Assembly (NCBI GenBank): GCA_030753265.1
Contig: JASMCQ010000046.1
Span: 1-53,141, forward strand
Direction of reading: 5' to 3'
Source of the DNA: Dehalococcoidia bacterium
GTDB taxonomy: Bacteria; Chloroflexota; Dehalococcoidia; UBA3495
DNA length: 53,141 bases
Below the pieces are notes generated by a model, which did not search any database, was not told the origin of the DNA, and saw only the letters and a program-made list of their open reading frames with translations. A program made the translations under genes and the position numbers. Positions within the stretch are counted from its first letter, which is position 1, and every line of letters begins with the position of its first letter. This document shows, one piece after another, positions 18,335 through 27,295 of the stretch.

Positions 18335-19732
18335 TTGATTAGCTCGCCCCCTAAAAGCGAAGAGAAGCGGCGTCCTCGCATCTTCTACGGCTGGTGGATA
18401 GTCTTGGTCAGCATGATCGTGGACGCCCTCAAGCAGGGCACATTCAACCGGGGATTCACTATCTTCGTTCTGCCCATCGAGACTGAACTGGGTATCAGCC
18501 GGTCCGCGGTGGCCATGGCGGATGGCGTGGGACGCCTGGTGGGTGCGGTTGAAGGGCCGGTGGCGGGCATCATGACCGACCGGTTGGGCCCCCGGATAAT
18601 GATCGCTTTCGGGGGAATCGTTTCCGGACTGGGGTTCATCCTCCTGGCCCGAATCGACAGCTACACAACTTTCATGCTGGTCTTCGTAGGCGTATTGTCC
18701 GTGGGCTTTCGCGGCGGCTACAGCAACGCTACGATGGCCGCGGTGAACCAATGGTTCCGGCGCAAGAAGAGCCTGGCCATGGCCCTGGTGTCGACCGGCC
18801 ACGGTGTCGGTGGCGCGTTTTTGACCCCTCTGGTAGCTGTCTTGGTGTTCAGATTGGACTGGCGATGGGCCGCATTCATCTCCGGCGTAACCATCATCGC
18901 GTTGGTCGTGCCGTTGTCGGTGCTCGTCCGGCGGACCCCCGAGAGCATGGGCCTGCTGCCCGACGGGGATAGCGTGCCCCGCGAACCGGTCTCGCGACGG
19001 GTCGAACCGCGTGGGGAAGGGGTTCCTACCCCCAAGGCCGCGGGACCGGTCATCTCGGCGCGTGCGGCCCGCCGGAGTTCCCCCGGCGTCGATTTCACCG
19101 CTAGCGAAGGGATGAAGACCTTCTCCTACTGGATGTTGGTGATCGCCGTGGGGCTGCGCAACACGGTCCACGCCGGGGTCAGTTTTCACCTCGCGCCCAT
19201 GATGGTCTGGTCTGGCACCAGCGAACCCCAAGCCGCATTTTTGGTGAGCCTGACGGCTTTCGGAGCTCTGGTGTTCAACCCTGCGGTGGGATGGATGGGA
19301 GATGCCTGGTCGAAACGGAAGATGAGCGCCATAACCATGGCCGTCGGCGCGGTTGCCATGCTGATGTTGCTGGCCGGCAGCGCGAACCTGTGGTACCTGT
19401 CTCTCTTCGTTGTCCTGCTGGCCTTCGCCGAGAGCGCCAATCCGTTGGCCACGGCCATTTTGGGAGATTACTTCGGCCGGAGGAGCTTTGCCACCCTGCG
19501 GGGATGGCAGCATCTGCCCGACCAGATCATGTCCATGACCACCCCGGTTTGGATGGGGTTTGTTTTCGACCGCACGGACAGCTACTATTGGTCGTTGGTG
19601 CCCCTGGCGAGCATGTATGTCCTGGCCACCGGGTTCTTCTGGTGGCTTCCCCGGCCGCCGCCGCCGGCCCGGTTGCGCGGCCCGAAGCCACCTGCCGAAG
19701 AGGCCCAGCAAGGGGTTCCTGGGTTACAATAG
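18335..19732 (+). CDS. MFS transporter, monocarboxylate/OFA-like
   Basis: A 465-residue inner-membrane carrier with about 12 hydrophobic segments. It opens with RIFYGWWIVLVSMIVDAL, typical of this MFS group, and has the loop-2 signature GIMTDRLGPRIM. A long hydrophilic loop (about residues 205-255) separates the halves. It starts at a TTG (18335) without a recognisable ribosome-binding site. An in-frame stop lies just upstream (18323-18325), so no much longer form exists. It lies 208 bp after the CoA-transferase pair on the same strand and before the dehydratase gene, which suggests that it imports the acid those enzymes use. The substrate is inferred only from context. Confidence 0.85.
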   Translation: MISSPPKSEEKRRPRIFYGWWIVLVSMIVDALKQGTFNRGFTIFVLPIETELGISRSAVAMADGVGRLVGAVEGPVAGIMTDRLGPRIMIAFGGIVSGLGFILLARIDSYTTFMLVFVGVLSVGFRGGYSNATMAAVNQWFRRKKSLAMALVSTGHGVGGAFLTPLVAVLVFRLDWRWAAFISGVTIIALVVPLSVLVRRTPESMGLLPDGDSVPREPVSRRVEPRGEGVPTPKAAGPVISARAARRSSPGVDFTASEGMKTFSYWMLVIAVGLRNTVHAGVSFHLAPMMVWSGTSEPQAAFLVSLTAFGALVFNPAVGWMGDAWSKRKMSAITMAVGAVAMLMLLAGSANLWYLSLFVVLLAFAESANPLATAILGDYFGRRSFATLRGWQHLPDQIMSMTTPVWMGFVFDRTDSYYWSLVPLASMYVLATGFFWWLPRPPPPARLRGPKPPAEEAQQGVPGLQ

Positions 19733-19913
19733 CACGGGCTTCCGGCGGTGGAGCGGCGAGTGTATTATGGTCCATGGCGAACTTGTTTAGGGACCGGCCG
19801 GCGACCGGCCGGTACTTGGAGCAGGACAGGCCTTGCCCGATGGCCCGGTAACGGCCAAGGCATGGATAACCGGGGTGACATAGATAAGGATTGGTATAGA
19901 ACGGAGGTAACAC

Positions 19914-21038
19914 ATGGTACTGGAGTCAGGAGAGATAACGAGAGAAGGCGTTGAGCGGCTGAAGGCCCGGTTGGGTTCTTTCAACCGGCCCCGACAGTAC
20001 GGCGTGGGCCTGTTCAACGAGCAGGCAAGCCAGGATGCAATCCGCCATTTCTGCCAGGGGATCGGCGACCAGAACCCTCTTTACTGGGACCTGAGCTACG
20101 GTCACGGCACCAAGTACGGCACCATACTCGCTCCCCCGTGTTTTCTCTACAGCGTCTATTGGACCTCGGGGCGCGTTGGCGGGCTGCCCGGCGTCCACGG
20201 CTTCCACGCCGGCAACGACTGGGAGTGGTTCCGGCCCATCCGTCTGGACGACAAGATTTCGGTGCAGGAGCAGTTTACCGGCCTGGAGGAGAAGGAGAGC
20301 CAGTTCGCCGGGAAGATCTTGATACAGTCCAGCGTGAGCTACTACTATAACCAACGGGGTGAGGCCATCGCCAAGACCCGTGGCTGGCAGATTCGCGCCG
20401 AGCGCAGCGCCGCTCGGGAACGGCGCAAGTACAAGTTCGAACCTTACACCTACTCGCGCGATGAGATCGCGGCTATTCAGGAAGCCGTGCTGGGTGAAGA
20501 GATCCGGGGGAACAACCCCCGCTGGTTCGAGGACGTGAACGTGGGCGACGAGCTGAAGCCGGTGGTCAAAGGCCCCATGAGCCACGGCGACATCACCGCC
20601 TTCGTGGCCGGCTGCATCGGAGGCATCTCCCACGGAATCCAGCTGAACGAGATGCTGCGGCACCCGTCCTGGGGATTCACCGACCCCAGCACCGGCGCCC
20701 TGGAGGCCGTCATCCGCGTCCACGACATCAAGGAGGCGGCGGACAGCGCCGGGCTTCCCGGAGCCTACGACTACGGCTGCCAGCGCTGCTGCTGGATGGG
20801 CCATCTGCTGACCAACTGGGTAGGAGACCATGGGTTCGTGAAGAAGATGTACGTCGAGCTGCGGCGGTTCAACGTCCTCGGCGACACCACCTGGTGCAAG
20901 GGGAAAGTGACCGGCAAGCGTGAGGAGAACGGGGAGCACTTGGTGGACATGGACGTTTGGGGAGAAAACCAGCGCAAGGAAGTCACCATGAAGGGCACGG
21001 CCACCGTCCGGCTGCCGTCCAAGCTGGCGGCCTGGTAG
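19914..21038 (+). CDS. Fused FAS1-like dehydratase / MaoC hot-dog protein
   Basis: A 374-residue two-domain hot-dog protein. The N-terminal half (about 30-165) resembles the FAS1-like dehydratase domain, with FCQGIGDQNPLYWD and ILAPPCFLYSVYW. The C-terminal half (about 205-365) is MaoC-like, with WFEDVNVGDELKPVVKGPMS, GDITAFVAGC and LRRFNVLGDTTWCKGKV. Relatives hydrate or dehydrate CoA-bound beta-hydroxy acids. ATG 19914 has GGAGG (19903-19907) at good spacing. It probably belongs with the upstream CoA-transferases and carrier, converting the CoA ester they make. A strong terminator follows. Two separate smaller genes at 49923-50782 are split counterparts of the same architecture. Confidence 0.87.
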   Translation: MVLESGEITREGVERLKARLGSFNRPRQYGVGLFNEQASQDAIRHFCQGIGDQNPLYWDLSYGHGTKYGTILAPPCFLYSVYWTSGRVGGLPGVHGFHAGNDWEWFRPIRLDDKISVQEQFTGLEEKESQFAGKILIQSSVSYYYNQRGEAIAKTRGWQIRAERSAARERRKYKFEPYTYSRDEIAAIQEAVLGEEIRGNNPRWFEDVNVGDELKPVVKGPMSHGDITAFVAGCIGGISHGIQLNEMLRHPSWGFTDPSTGALEAVIRVHDIKEAADSAGLPGAYDYGCQRCCWMGHLLTNWVGDHGFVKKMYVELRRFNVLGDTTWCKGKVTGKREENGEHLVDMDVWGENQRKEVTMKGTATVRLPSKLAAW

Positions 21039-21072
21039 GGCAAGCCCCTTCGTTTCCCAGCGTCAGAAAATC

Positions 21073-21110
21073 AAGGAGTTGGCTGGGCAGAACAGCCCAG
21101 CCAACTCCTT
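21073..21110. terminator. Strong bidirectional terminator
   Basis: A perfect 16-bp stem (21073-21088 with 21095-21110) encloses the loop AGAACA. A short T-run follows on the plus strand. On the minus strand GATTTTC follows. It sits between two convergent genes, the fused dehydratase and the aminotransferase, and can serve both. Confidence 0.85.
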
Positions 21111-21201
21111 TGTCGATAGTATCCGGACGCGCCCGCCCAGTGGCGCGATCGATCTTTTCGGGAACGGCCTGGCCTCCAGGGCACTCGCCAGCGAGTTGGG
21201 G

Positions 21202-22386
21202 CTACAGCCCGAACCGCTCCGCCGCTCGGGCGAAGCCTTCCATCGCCCCTTCCAGCACCCGGTCTTCCGTGCAGTACGAGATGCGGAAGTAGCCCGGCGT
21301 GCCAAACCCCCGGCCCGGCACCACTAGGACGTTCCACTCCAGCAGAGCGTTCACGAAGGCCACATCGTCCTCCAGAGGCGACTTGGGAAACAGGTAGAAG
21401 GCTCCCTGGGGCTTCACCACCGAGTACCCCAACTCGGTGAGGTGGGCGCACAGATAGTCGCGTTTGCGCTGGTATCCCGCCACGTCGACGCTGACCCCCT
21501 GGAGGGCCCGTACCACGTGCTGCATCAACGCCGGGGCGTTGACGAACCCCAGCGTGCGGTTGCAGAAGGTCAAGCCGTCCACCAGTTCCTCCTGCTGCAG
21601 ATAGGCGGGGTTGACGGCGATGTAGCCGATGCGCTCGCCGGGCAGGGCCAGGTCCTTGGCGTGGGAGTTGACCACGATGGTGTTCTGGTAGTGGGGGAAC
21701 ACCTGGGGGTACGACAGGCCGTCGTAGATGATGCGCCGGTACGGCTCGTCGCTGATCAGGAAGATTTCAGTGCCGTGCTCCTCTTGCTTGCGTTGCAGCA
21801 AACCGGCCAGTTTAGCCAGCCCAGCGGCCGGGTAGACGGCCCCCGTGGGGTTGTTGGGCGAGTTGATGATGACCGCCCGGGTCTTCGGCGTGACGGCGGC
21901 CTCGATGGCCTCCAGGTCGGGCTGAAAGTCCGGGCCGCTGGACACCGTGACCGCCACCCCGGCGTGGTTGTCGACGTAGAAGCCGTACTCCACGAAGTAG
22001 GGCGCCAGGATGATGACCTCTTGCGCCGGGTCGAGGATGGTCTTGAGGACCACGTTCAGGGCCGCCGCAGCCCCGCAGGTCATCACGATATGGCCGGCGG
22101 CAAAGGGTAGGCCGGTCTCGTCTTTCAGGCCGTCGGCCACCGCCTGCCTGGTCTCCGGGTAGCCGGCGTTGGGCATGTAGCGGTGCATTCCCTTGACGGG
22201 GTGCTCGGCCAGGCGGCGCAACTCTTGGACGAACAGCTCCGGGGGCTCCACCACCGGGTTGCCCAGAGAAAGGTCGAAGACCTTATCTTCGCCGTGCTGG
22301 GCTTTGAGGGCGATGCCGGACTCGAACATCCGGCGAATCCACCCCCCCTGCTCCACTAGGCCCCGGACCTTCTGTGACACTGCCAT
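21202..22386 (-). CDS. PLP-dependent aminotransferase, class I
   Basis: A 394-residue fold-type I aminotransferase, aspartate-aminotransferase-like. Key stretches are VFDLSLGNPVVEPP near the N-terminus, INSPNNPTGAVYP (about 180-192), FLISDEPYRRIIYDG, and the PLP-lysine motif VNSHAKDLALPGERIGY. The C-terminal VVPGRGFGTPGYFRISYC contains the arginine that binds the substrate carboxylate. ATG 22384-22386 is preceded by GGAGG. An upstream in-frame ATG at 22494 is rejected because that extension lies across an intergenic hairpin. The gene is 124 bp downstream of lipB on the same strand. It could feed 2-oxoacids to the dehydrogenase operon upstream, which is inference. Confidence 0.92.
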   Translation of the reverse strand: MAVSQKVRGLVEQGGWIRRMFESGIALKAQHGEDKVFDLSLGNPVVEPPELFVQELRRLAEHPVKGMHRYMPNAGYPETRQAVADGLKDETGLPFAAGHIVMTCGAAAALNVVLKTILDPAQEVIILAPYFVEYGFYVDNHAGVAVTVSSGPDFQPDLEAIEAAVTPKTRAVIINSPNNPTGAVYPAAGLAKLAGLLQRKQEEHGTEIFLISDEPYRRIIYDGLSYPQVFPHYQNTIVVNSHAKDLALPGERIGYIAVNPAYLQQEELVDGLTFCNRTLGFVNAPALMQHVVRALQGVSVDVAGYQRKRDYLCAHLTELGYSVVKPQGAFYLFPKSPLEDDVAFVNALLEWNVLVVPGRGFGTPGYFRISYCTEDRVLEGAMEGFARAAERFGL

Positions 22387-22455
22387 ATCGTGACCCCTCC
22401 AGGGAATAAGTACGCTTCCAATATCTGCCAAAGTGGTTAGTTCTTTAGGAGGGGT

Positions 22456-22491
22456 CTGGGGGACCCTTTCTTCCAAGAAAGGGTCCCCCAG
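22456..22491. repeat. Perfect 17-bp inverted repeat between lipB and the aminotransferase
   Basis: Arms of 17 bp (22456-22472 and 22475-22491) are exact complements around a CC centre. No T-run follows on either strand. It may end or stabilise the lipB transcript, or be a dispersed intergenic repeat of the 'AAGGGTCCCCCAG' type. Confidence 0.6.
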
Positions 22492-22510
22492 CATCCCCAG
22501 CTATCGAATC

Positions 22511-23185
22511 TCAGCTCAAAGCGGCCGGGTCCGCTTCCACCATCCGGAACCCCATGCCCTTACCGAACTGGTAAGCCACGCTGTACTCCACCATCTCCAT
22601 CTCCACCTCCTCGCCCAGAAGCCGGGTCATGGAGGTCACCGGCCGGTCCTCGATCCCACAGGAGACGATGTGATCGTAGTAGGACAGGTCGGTGTTGACG
22701 TTGATGGCGAAGCCGTGGTACGCGACACCCCGGCTGATTCGCACGCCGATGGCCGCTATCTTGGCGTCTCCCACCCATACGCCGGTCAGTCCCGGCTCGG
22801 GACCGCCCTGAATCTCGAAATCGGCCAGCGTGTCGATGATAATCCGCTCCAGGGTCCGGACGTACTTCACCGGGCCTCCCCATTCCCGAAGGTCCACCAC
22901 CGGATACCCCACCAGTTGCCCCGGCCCGTGGTAGGTGACCTGGCCCCCCCGGTCGGTATCGTAGATGGAGATGCCCTTTGCCCTGAGCTGATCGGGGGTC
23001 AGCGAGATGTGTTCGGGGCGGCTGAGACGGCCTCTAGTGTAGACCGGGGGGTGTTCCAGGAGCAACAGGGTGTTGGGTTGTTGCCCACGGCCCACCGACT
23101 GTGCCAGGCGGGCCTGGAGGTCCCAGGCGTGTTTATAGTCGACGTTGCCCGGCCGGACAACCTGGCAGAGGGGAATGGACGGCAC
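22511..23185 (-). CDS. lipB: Octanoyl-[ACP]:protein N-octanoyltransferase
   Basis: LipB transfers octanoate from acyl-carrier protein to the lipoyl domains of 2-oxoacid dehydrogenases, the first step of lipoate synthesis. The 224-residue protein has the family signature RGGQVTYHGPGQLVGYPVVD (about 79-98). It also has the catalytic Lys142 (DAKIAAIGVRISRGVAYHGF) and Cys176 (VSCGIEDRPVTSM). It lies 10 bp downstream of the E2 gene, whose lipoyl lysine is its expected target, and is clearly part of the same operon. The lipoyl synthase gene lipA is not in the window. Confidence 0.96.
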   Translation of the reverse strand: MPSIPLCQVVRPGNVDYKHAWDLQARLAQSVGRGQQPNTLLLLEHPPVYTRGRLSRPEHISLTPDQLRAKGISIYDTDRGGQVTYHGPGQLVGYPVVDLREWGGPVKYVRTLERIIIDTLADFEIQGGPEPGLTGVWVGDAKIAAIGVRISRGVAYHGFAINVNTDLSYYDHIVSCGIEDRPVTSMTRLLGEEVEMEMVEYSVAYQFGKGMGFRMVEADPAALS

Positions 23186-23195
23186 GCCCGAGGCC

Positions 23196-24584
23196 TCAGT
23201 AGATGGGGGTATCGGGACCCATGGATTCCAGCCGCGTCTTCACCGCCTGCATGAAGGCACTGGACTCGGCCCCGTCGTTGATCCGGTGGTCGAATGAAAG
23301 ACACAGGTTCATCATCGACCGTATGGCGATGGCGTCGTCGCGCACCACCGCGCGTTTCAGGATCGCCTCGGTGGTCAGAATGCCCGCTTGAGGGTAGTTG
23401 ATGATCGGCTGGGAGACCACGGACCCGAGGGCCCCGGTGTTGTTCAACGTGAAGGTTCCACCTTGGACATCGTCCAGGGTCAGCATCTGCTGGCGAGCCC
23501 GATTGGTCAGGTCACGGATCGCCCGGGCCAGCCCGGCCACGCTCAGCCGTTCGGCGTCATGGATCACCGGCACGATCAAGCCTTGGGGAGCAGCCACCGC
23601 GATGCCCACGTTGATCCGCTTCTTCAGGATGATCTTGTCACCGCCCCAGGAAGCATTCAGGCTTGGGTGCTCCTTCAACGATTCCGCGACCGCCTGGACC
23701 ACGAACGGGAGGTAGGTCAAGTTCACCCGCTCCCGTTCTTCAAAGTCGTCCCGCACCCGGGTGCGCAGGGCCACCAGGCCGGTGATGTCAGCCTCCACCG
23801 TGCTCCAGGCGTGGGGGATCTGACTCGCGCTGCGGGTCAACGCCTCGGCGATCATCCGGCGCACTGGGGTCAGGGGGATGTGCTCCTCGTCGGTCCCGGC
23901 AGCCGGTTTTGGGGCCGCCTCCGTTGAGGGTGTGGCTGGGGCGGCGGCGGTTGGCGCCGCCGTGACGGGACCGGCTTCCAGGTACTTTTGCACGTCGTCC
24001 CGGGTGATGCGGCCGCCCAGGCCGGTGCCCTGCAGCCGGGTCAGGTCGACGCCATGCTCTTGGACCAGGCGGCGGACCGCCGGGGAAAGCCGGGGAGCCC
24101 CAGCCGTGGAGGCGGCGCTTTCGGTTGAGGCTTTTGCTGGAGCCTCTGTTGAAGTTTCCGGGAGGACCTCTTGTGGAACTTCTGGGGAAGCTTCCGGCGC
24201 CGGCCCACCGCCGGTGGGGCCCACCGGGCGGACGCCCTTGACCAGGTAACCGGTGGTCCCGGCAAGCTTCGCCGCGGTGGGTGCCGGGGCCGCCGGCCGC
24301 TCCTCCGCCTCATGGCGATGCACCGGGGTGGTCTTCACCGGGATCTCGTCGGTCTCCACTTCGGCGATGGGGGCCCCCATCGGCAGGGTCTCACCCTCTT
24401 GGGCCAGTATCCTCAGCAGCACCCCGCCCACCGGCGAGGGCACCTCCATGGTTACCTTGTCGGTAATCACTTCCACCAGCGGCTCGTAGCGCTCGATGGT
24501 GTCGCCCGGCTGTTTCAGCCACTGGCCGATGGTACCTTCAATTACCGATTCCCCGACGTGGGGAAGCTCGATGGTTACTGCCAA
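23196..24584 (-). CDS. Dihydrolipoamide acyltransferase, E2 of a 2-oxoacid dehydrogenase
   Basis: A 462-residue E2 core subunit. The N-terminal lipoyl domain carries the modified Lys43 in EVITDKVTMEVPSP. An Ala/Pro/Glu/Thr-rich linker (about 100-165) leads to an E1/E3-binding domain with LSPAVRRLVQEHGVDLTRLQ and GGRITRDDVQKYL. A second Ala/Pro linker precedes the acyltransferase domain, which has LMNLxLSFDHRxxDG-type catalytic residues (H433 and D437 in FDHRINDGAESSAF). Only one lipoyl domain is present. The 'DKVTMEVPS' lipoyl motif and the E1 sequences favour a branched-chain or related 2-oxoacid dehydrogenase over pyruvate, but this is not decisive. It is 16 bp from the E1beta gene. Confidence 0.95.
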   Translation of the reverse strand: MAVTIELPHVGESVIEGTIGQWLKQPGDTIERYEPLVEVITDKVTMEVPSPVGGVLLRILAQEGETLPMGAPIAEVETDEIPVKTTPVHRHEAEERPAAPAPTAAKLAGTTGYLVKGVRPVGPTGGGPAPEASPEVPQEVLPETSTEAPAKASTESAASTAGAPRLSPAVRRLVQEHGVDLTRLQGTGLGGRITRDDVQKYLEAGPVTAAPTAAAPATPSTEAAPKPAAGTDEEHIPLTPVRRMIAEALTRSASQIPHAWSTVEADITGLVALRTRVRDDFEERERVNLTYLPFVVQAVAESLKEHPSLNASWGGDKIILKKRINVGIAVAAPQGLIVPVIHDAERLSVAGLARAIRDLTNRARQQMLTLDDVQGGTFTLNNTGALGSVVSQPIINYPQAGILTTEAILKRAVVRDDAIAIRSMMNLCLSFDHRINDGAESSAFMQAVKTRLESMGPDTPIY

Positions 24585-24600
24585 GAAAACATCCCCCTCA

Positions 24601-25584
24601 TCAGTATGCGGCCAGTTTGCGCAGAGCTTCGGCTATCTTTTCGGTGTTGGGCAGGTAGGCTTCTTCCAGCGTTTCGGCGAAGGGCATGGTGGGCACATCG
24701 GGTCCGCAGAGCCGGGCAATGGGGCCGTCCAGGTGCTCGAAGGCCTCGCCGGCCACCAAGGCTGCCACCTCGGCACCCACTCCCCCGGTAACGTTGTCCT
24801 CATGGACGATGAGCAGCTTGCCGGTCTTCTTGACCGATTCCAACACCGTGTCTTTGTCCAGGGGCTTCAACGTCCGCAGGTCGACGACCTCGACGTCGAC
24901 GCCCTCCGGCGCAACCGTCTCCGCCGCTTCCAGGCAATAGTGGAGCATCAAGCCGTAGGTGACCAGAGTGACATCACCCCCGGCCCGCTTCACGTCCGCC
25001 ACTCCGATGGGCAGGGTGTACTCTTCATCCGGGACCTCTCCCCGGACCTGCCGGTATGTCTTCTTGTGCTCCAGGAAAACCACCGGGCTATTGTCCCGGA
25101 TCGAGGATTTGAGCAGGCCTTTGGCGTCGTATGGTGTCGCCGGGGCGACCACCTTGAGGCCGGGGGTATGGAAGAAGTAGGACTCCACGTTCTGGGAGTG
25201 GAACAGGCCGCCGCGGATCCCACCGCCATAGGGAATGCGGACGACCATGGAGGCCAGCACCGCGCCGTTAGTGCCGTAGCAGACCCGGGCCGCCTCTCCG
25301 ATGAGTTGATTGACGGCGGGCCACACAAAGTCGGAGAACTGCACCTCGGCCATGGGCCGCAGGCCGCGGAAGGCGGCGCCCAGCGCGATTCCCATGATGC
25401 CGGCCTCGGCCAGCGGGGTGTCCAGCACCCGAGTCTCGCCGAACTCTTCCAAGAGCCCCTGGGTGGCCAGGAAGACGCCGCCGCGCCGCCCCACGTCCTC
25501 ACCCAGTACAAAGACCGTCGAGTCGCGCCGCATTTCCTCGCGGATCGCCTCCCGGACCGCCTCGATCACGGTTTTGACTGCCAA
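24601..25584 (-). CDS. 2-oxoacid dehydrogenase E1 component, beta subunit
   Basis: The 327-residue beta subunit of a heterotetrameric thiamine-diphosphate E1 enzyme. Family blocks are VFVLGEDVGRRGGVFLAT, RVLDTPLAEAGIMGIALGAA, AEVQFSDFVWPAVNQL, RIPYGGGIRGGLFHSQNVES, VVAPATPYDAKGLLKSSIRD and the C-terminal VVDLRTLKPLDKDTVLESV. GGGIRGGLFHSQ is the usual E1beta loop near the cofactor. It lies 11 bp after E1alpha and 16 bp before E2, in one operon. The complex decarboxylates a 2-oxoacid and passes the acyl group to lipoate on E2. Confidence 0.96.
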   Translation of the reverse strand: MAVKTVIEAVREAIREEMRRDSTVFVLGEDVGRRGGVFLATQGLLEEFGETRVLDTPLAEAGIMGIALGAAFRGLRPMAEVQFSDFVWPAVNQLIGEAARVCYGTNGAVLASMVVRIPYGGGIRGGLFHSQNVESYFFHTPGLKVVAPATPYDAKGLLKSSIRDNSPVVFLEHKKTYRQVRGEVPDEEYTLPIGVADVKRAGGDVTLVTYGLMLHYCLEAAETVAPEGVDVEVVDLRTLKPLDKDTVLESVKKTGKLLIVHEDNVTGGVGAEVAALVAGEAFEHLDGPIARLCGPDVPTMPFAETLEEAYLPNTEKIAEALRKLAAY

Positions 25585-25595
25585 GGTGGCCTCCT

Positions 25596-26654
25596 CTAGG
25601 GAGCGTAAACCAGGTCGTGCAGAGTCGAAGCATCGGGGAGGCCGGCCGCCTCTGCAGCGTCGGTGGCTTCGTTGATGGCTCGGGTCGCCTGGGCTTTGAT
25701 CTCCTCAACCTTTTTCGGGGTGAGGGCGCCTTCTTCGATCAGAAGGGCCGCCAGGGTTACAACCGGGTCCCGTTTGCGGGCCAATTCCACTTCATTCGCC
25801 GGGCGATACCGGCGGTCGTCGTCGTCGGTGGTGTGGGGCATGAACCGCTCCACCTTGGCCTCCAGCAACACCGGACCATGTTCCCGGGCGTGCTTGATCG
25901 CCTCGCGGGTGGCCTCGTAGCATTGGACCAGGTCCATCCCATCCACGGTGACGCCGGCGAAGCCGTATCCGGCAGCCCGGGCGGATAAATCCTCGACGGC
26001 CATTTGGCTGCTCTGCGGCACGGAGATGGCGTAGCGGTTGTTCTCGCAGATGAACACGATGGGCAGGCGGTGCACTCCGGCGAAGTTCATGGCCTCGTGG
26101 GTCTCCCCTTGGCTGGACCCGCCGTCGCCAAAGTAGGACAACACCACGGTGTCGTCGCCGAGCATCTTGCAGGCCAGGGCGTACCCCGTAGCCTGGGTCA
26201 ACCCGGCCCCGACCACGTTGGAGATCTGGATAATTTTGTGGGGTAGGTCGGCGCCCTGGAGGGGAAACTGGCGCGCGCCGCTGTACGGGTCCCCCACGCG
26301 GCCCATGAAAGAGAGCATCACCTGAGTCGCCGTAAGGCCGGCGGACATTTTCAAGGCCAGGTCACGGTAGTAGGGAAACATGAAGCATCGGCCGTCCTTT
26401 TCCGTGGCCAGCAAGCTGCCCAGTTGGGCCGCTTCGTGGCCCTGGCAAGAGGCCGCGATGGGCACCTTGCCCTGGCGGTTCAATGCCCAGATCCGTTCGT
26501 CGGTGGTGCGAACCAGCACCATCTTGGTGTAGCAACTCACCAGGTCTTCGATGCTGATGCCCTCGGGCAGCGCGGCGGACGAATGATCGGCGGCGGCGGC
26601 TTTGCCGGGCTGCTTGGCGGGCTTGGGTTTGGTCCGTGGCATCGCATCCCCCAT
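25596..26654 (-). CDS. 2-oxoacid dehydrogenase E1 component, alpha subunit
   Basis: The 352-residue thiamine-diphosphate-binding alpha subunit. The cofactor motif is GDGGSSQGETHEAMNFAGV (about 176-194) and ends at ENNRYAISVPQ. Other conserved stretches are QGHEAAQLGS, FPYYRDLALKMSAG, and the phosphorylation-loop-like MPHTTDDDDRRYRP. Pro/Lys/Ala-rich residues 1-28 are a flexible head. Starts at 26654 and 26642 (four codons later) are both possible. It is the first gene of the E1alpha-E1beta-E2-lipB operon. No E3 (dihydrolipoamide dehydrogenase) gene is in the window, so the complex must share one encoded elsewhere. Confidence 0.95.
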   Translation of the reverse strand: MGDAMPRTKPKPAKQPGKAAAADHSSAALPEGISIEDLVSCYTKMVLVRTTDERIWALNRQGKVPIAASCQGHEAAQLGSLLATEKDGRCFMFPYYRDLALKMSAGLTATQVMLSFMGRVGDPYSGARQFPLQGADLPHKIIQISNVVGAGLTQATGYALACKMLGDDTVVLSYFGDGGSSQGETHEAMNFAGVHRLPIVFICENNRYAISVPQSSQMAVEDLSARAAGYGFAGVTVDGMDLVQCYEATREAIKHAREHGPVLLEAKVERFMPHTTDDDDRRYRPANEVELARKRDPVVTLAALLIEEGALTPKKVEEIKAQATRAINEATDAAEAAGLPDASTLHDLVYAP

Positions 26655-26834
26655 GGCTACCTGGAAAACAGAAGTGGGGCCGTCCGGGCGCCCCCTTGGC
26701 CCAATCCGGCGCGACCAGCCGGTGTGTCCCTTGGCGTACCGGGCCGGTCCCGCGTCAAATGGCGGGTCAGGTGGCGGCTTAGGCGGCCGGTCCGGGGTGA
26801 CGGCTTTCCCGGTCTCGTCTTTGGGCTAGCTGCA

Positions 26835-26863
26835 ATTATATATGTCGTTGGCTGCCCCGTAAA
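26835..26863 (-). promoter_or_regulatory. Promoter of the 2-oxoacid dehydrogenase-lipB operon
   Basis: On the minus strand TTTACG (26858-26863) and an exact TATAAT (26835-26840) are 17 bp apart. The leader to the E1alpha start is about 175 nt, with no riboswitch I can recognise. Confidence 0.6.
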
Positions 26864-27235
26864 CCGCGGCCGGCGGCCGGTCCCCAGCCGGCCGGCATAC
26901 CCCTCTATCTGGTCAACCGTTGCTCCAAGAAACAAACCTCCCGGAACCCCCGGAAATCTCGTTTTGAATTGGCAAAAAAGACCTTGACAGGTCCCTCTTA
27001 GGCGTGACTTAGAATCCTGTAGTCGAGTCTCGACCCTGCATCGGGGCTTGGACAAACCTCGAAAAGTCTTCCCGTTGACCCCGGACAACTCTTAGATTCG
27101 GGTGGGCAACGCGGATGGAAACGGCCGGCTCAAAGCCTCTTCGGGCGGTCGATTGCAGGACGGACCACTGCTCCGGTGGGTTGTTTGACGGGGGGAACCC
27201 CCCAACCTAATTTCGATTTCGGGTTGCGCCCATTG

Positions 27236-27241
27236 TATACT
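27236..27241 (+). promoter_or_regulatory. Candidate -10 element of dnaA in the E1alpha-dnaA gap
   Basis: TATACT at 27236-27241 lies 54 bp before the dnaA ATG, with only a weak TTCGAT-like -35. A consensus TTGACA further up (26984-26989) has TAGAAT 20 bp downstream, an unfavourable spacing. The 641-bp gap 26655-27295 also contains the GGGGGG/CCCCCC inverted repeat (27190-27203) and the small palindrome GTCGAGTCTCGAC. I saw no DnaA boxes on this side of dnaA. Confidence 0.35.
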
Positions 27242-27295
27242 CGCTTGCCTGAAATTTCCGGCCGGAGCCACCGCGGACTCGGAGGCCATTGGACG

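Noticed and set aside
17900..19711. A 603-codon open frame on the minus strand across the MFS gene
   Set aside because: The plus-strand MFS protein has clear family motifs. The antisense frame reads as Arg/Pro/Gly/His-rich noise.
26984..27015. TTGACA with TAGAAT as a dnaA promoter
   Set aside because: The -35 is perfect, but a 20-bp spacer is too long for normal sigma-70 use, so it is not listed as a promoter.
27020..27040. A tRNA-like stem near GTCGAGTCTCGACC
   Set aside because: It is a short palindrome. No acceptor stem or anticodon arm can be drawn around it.
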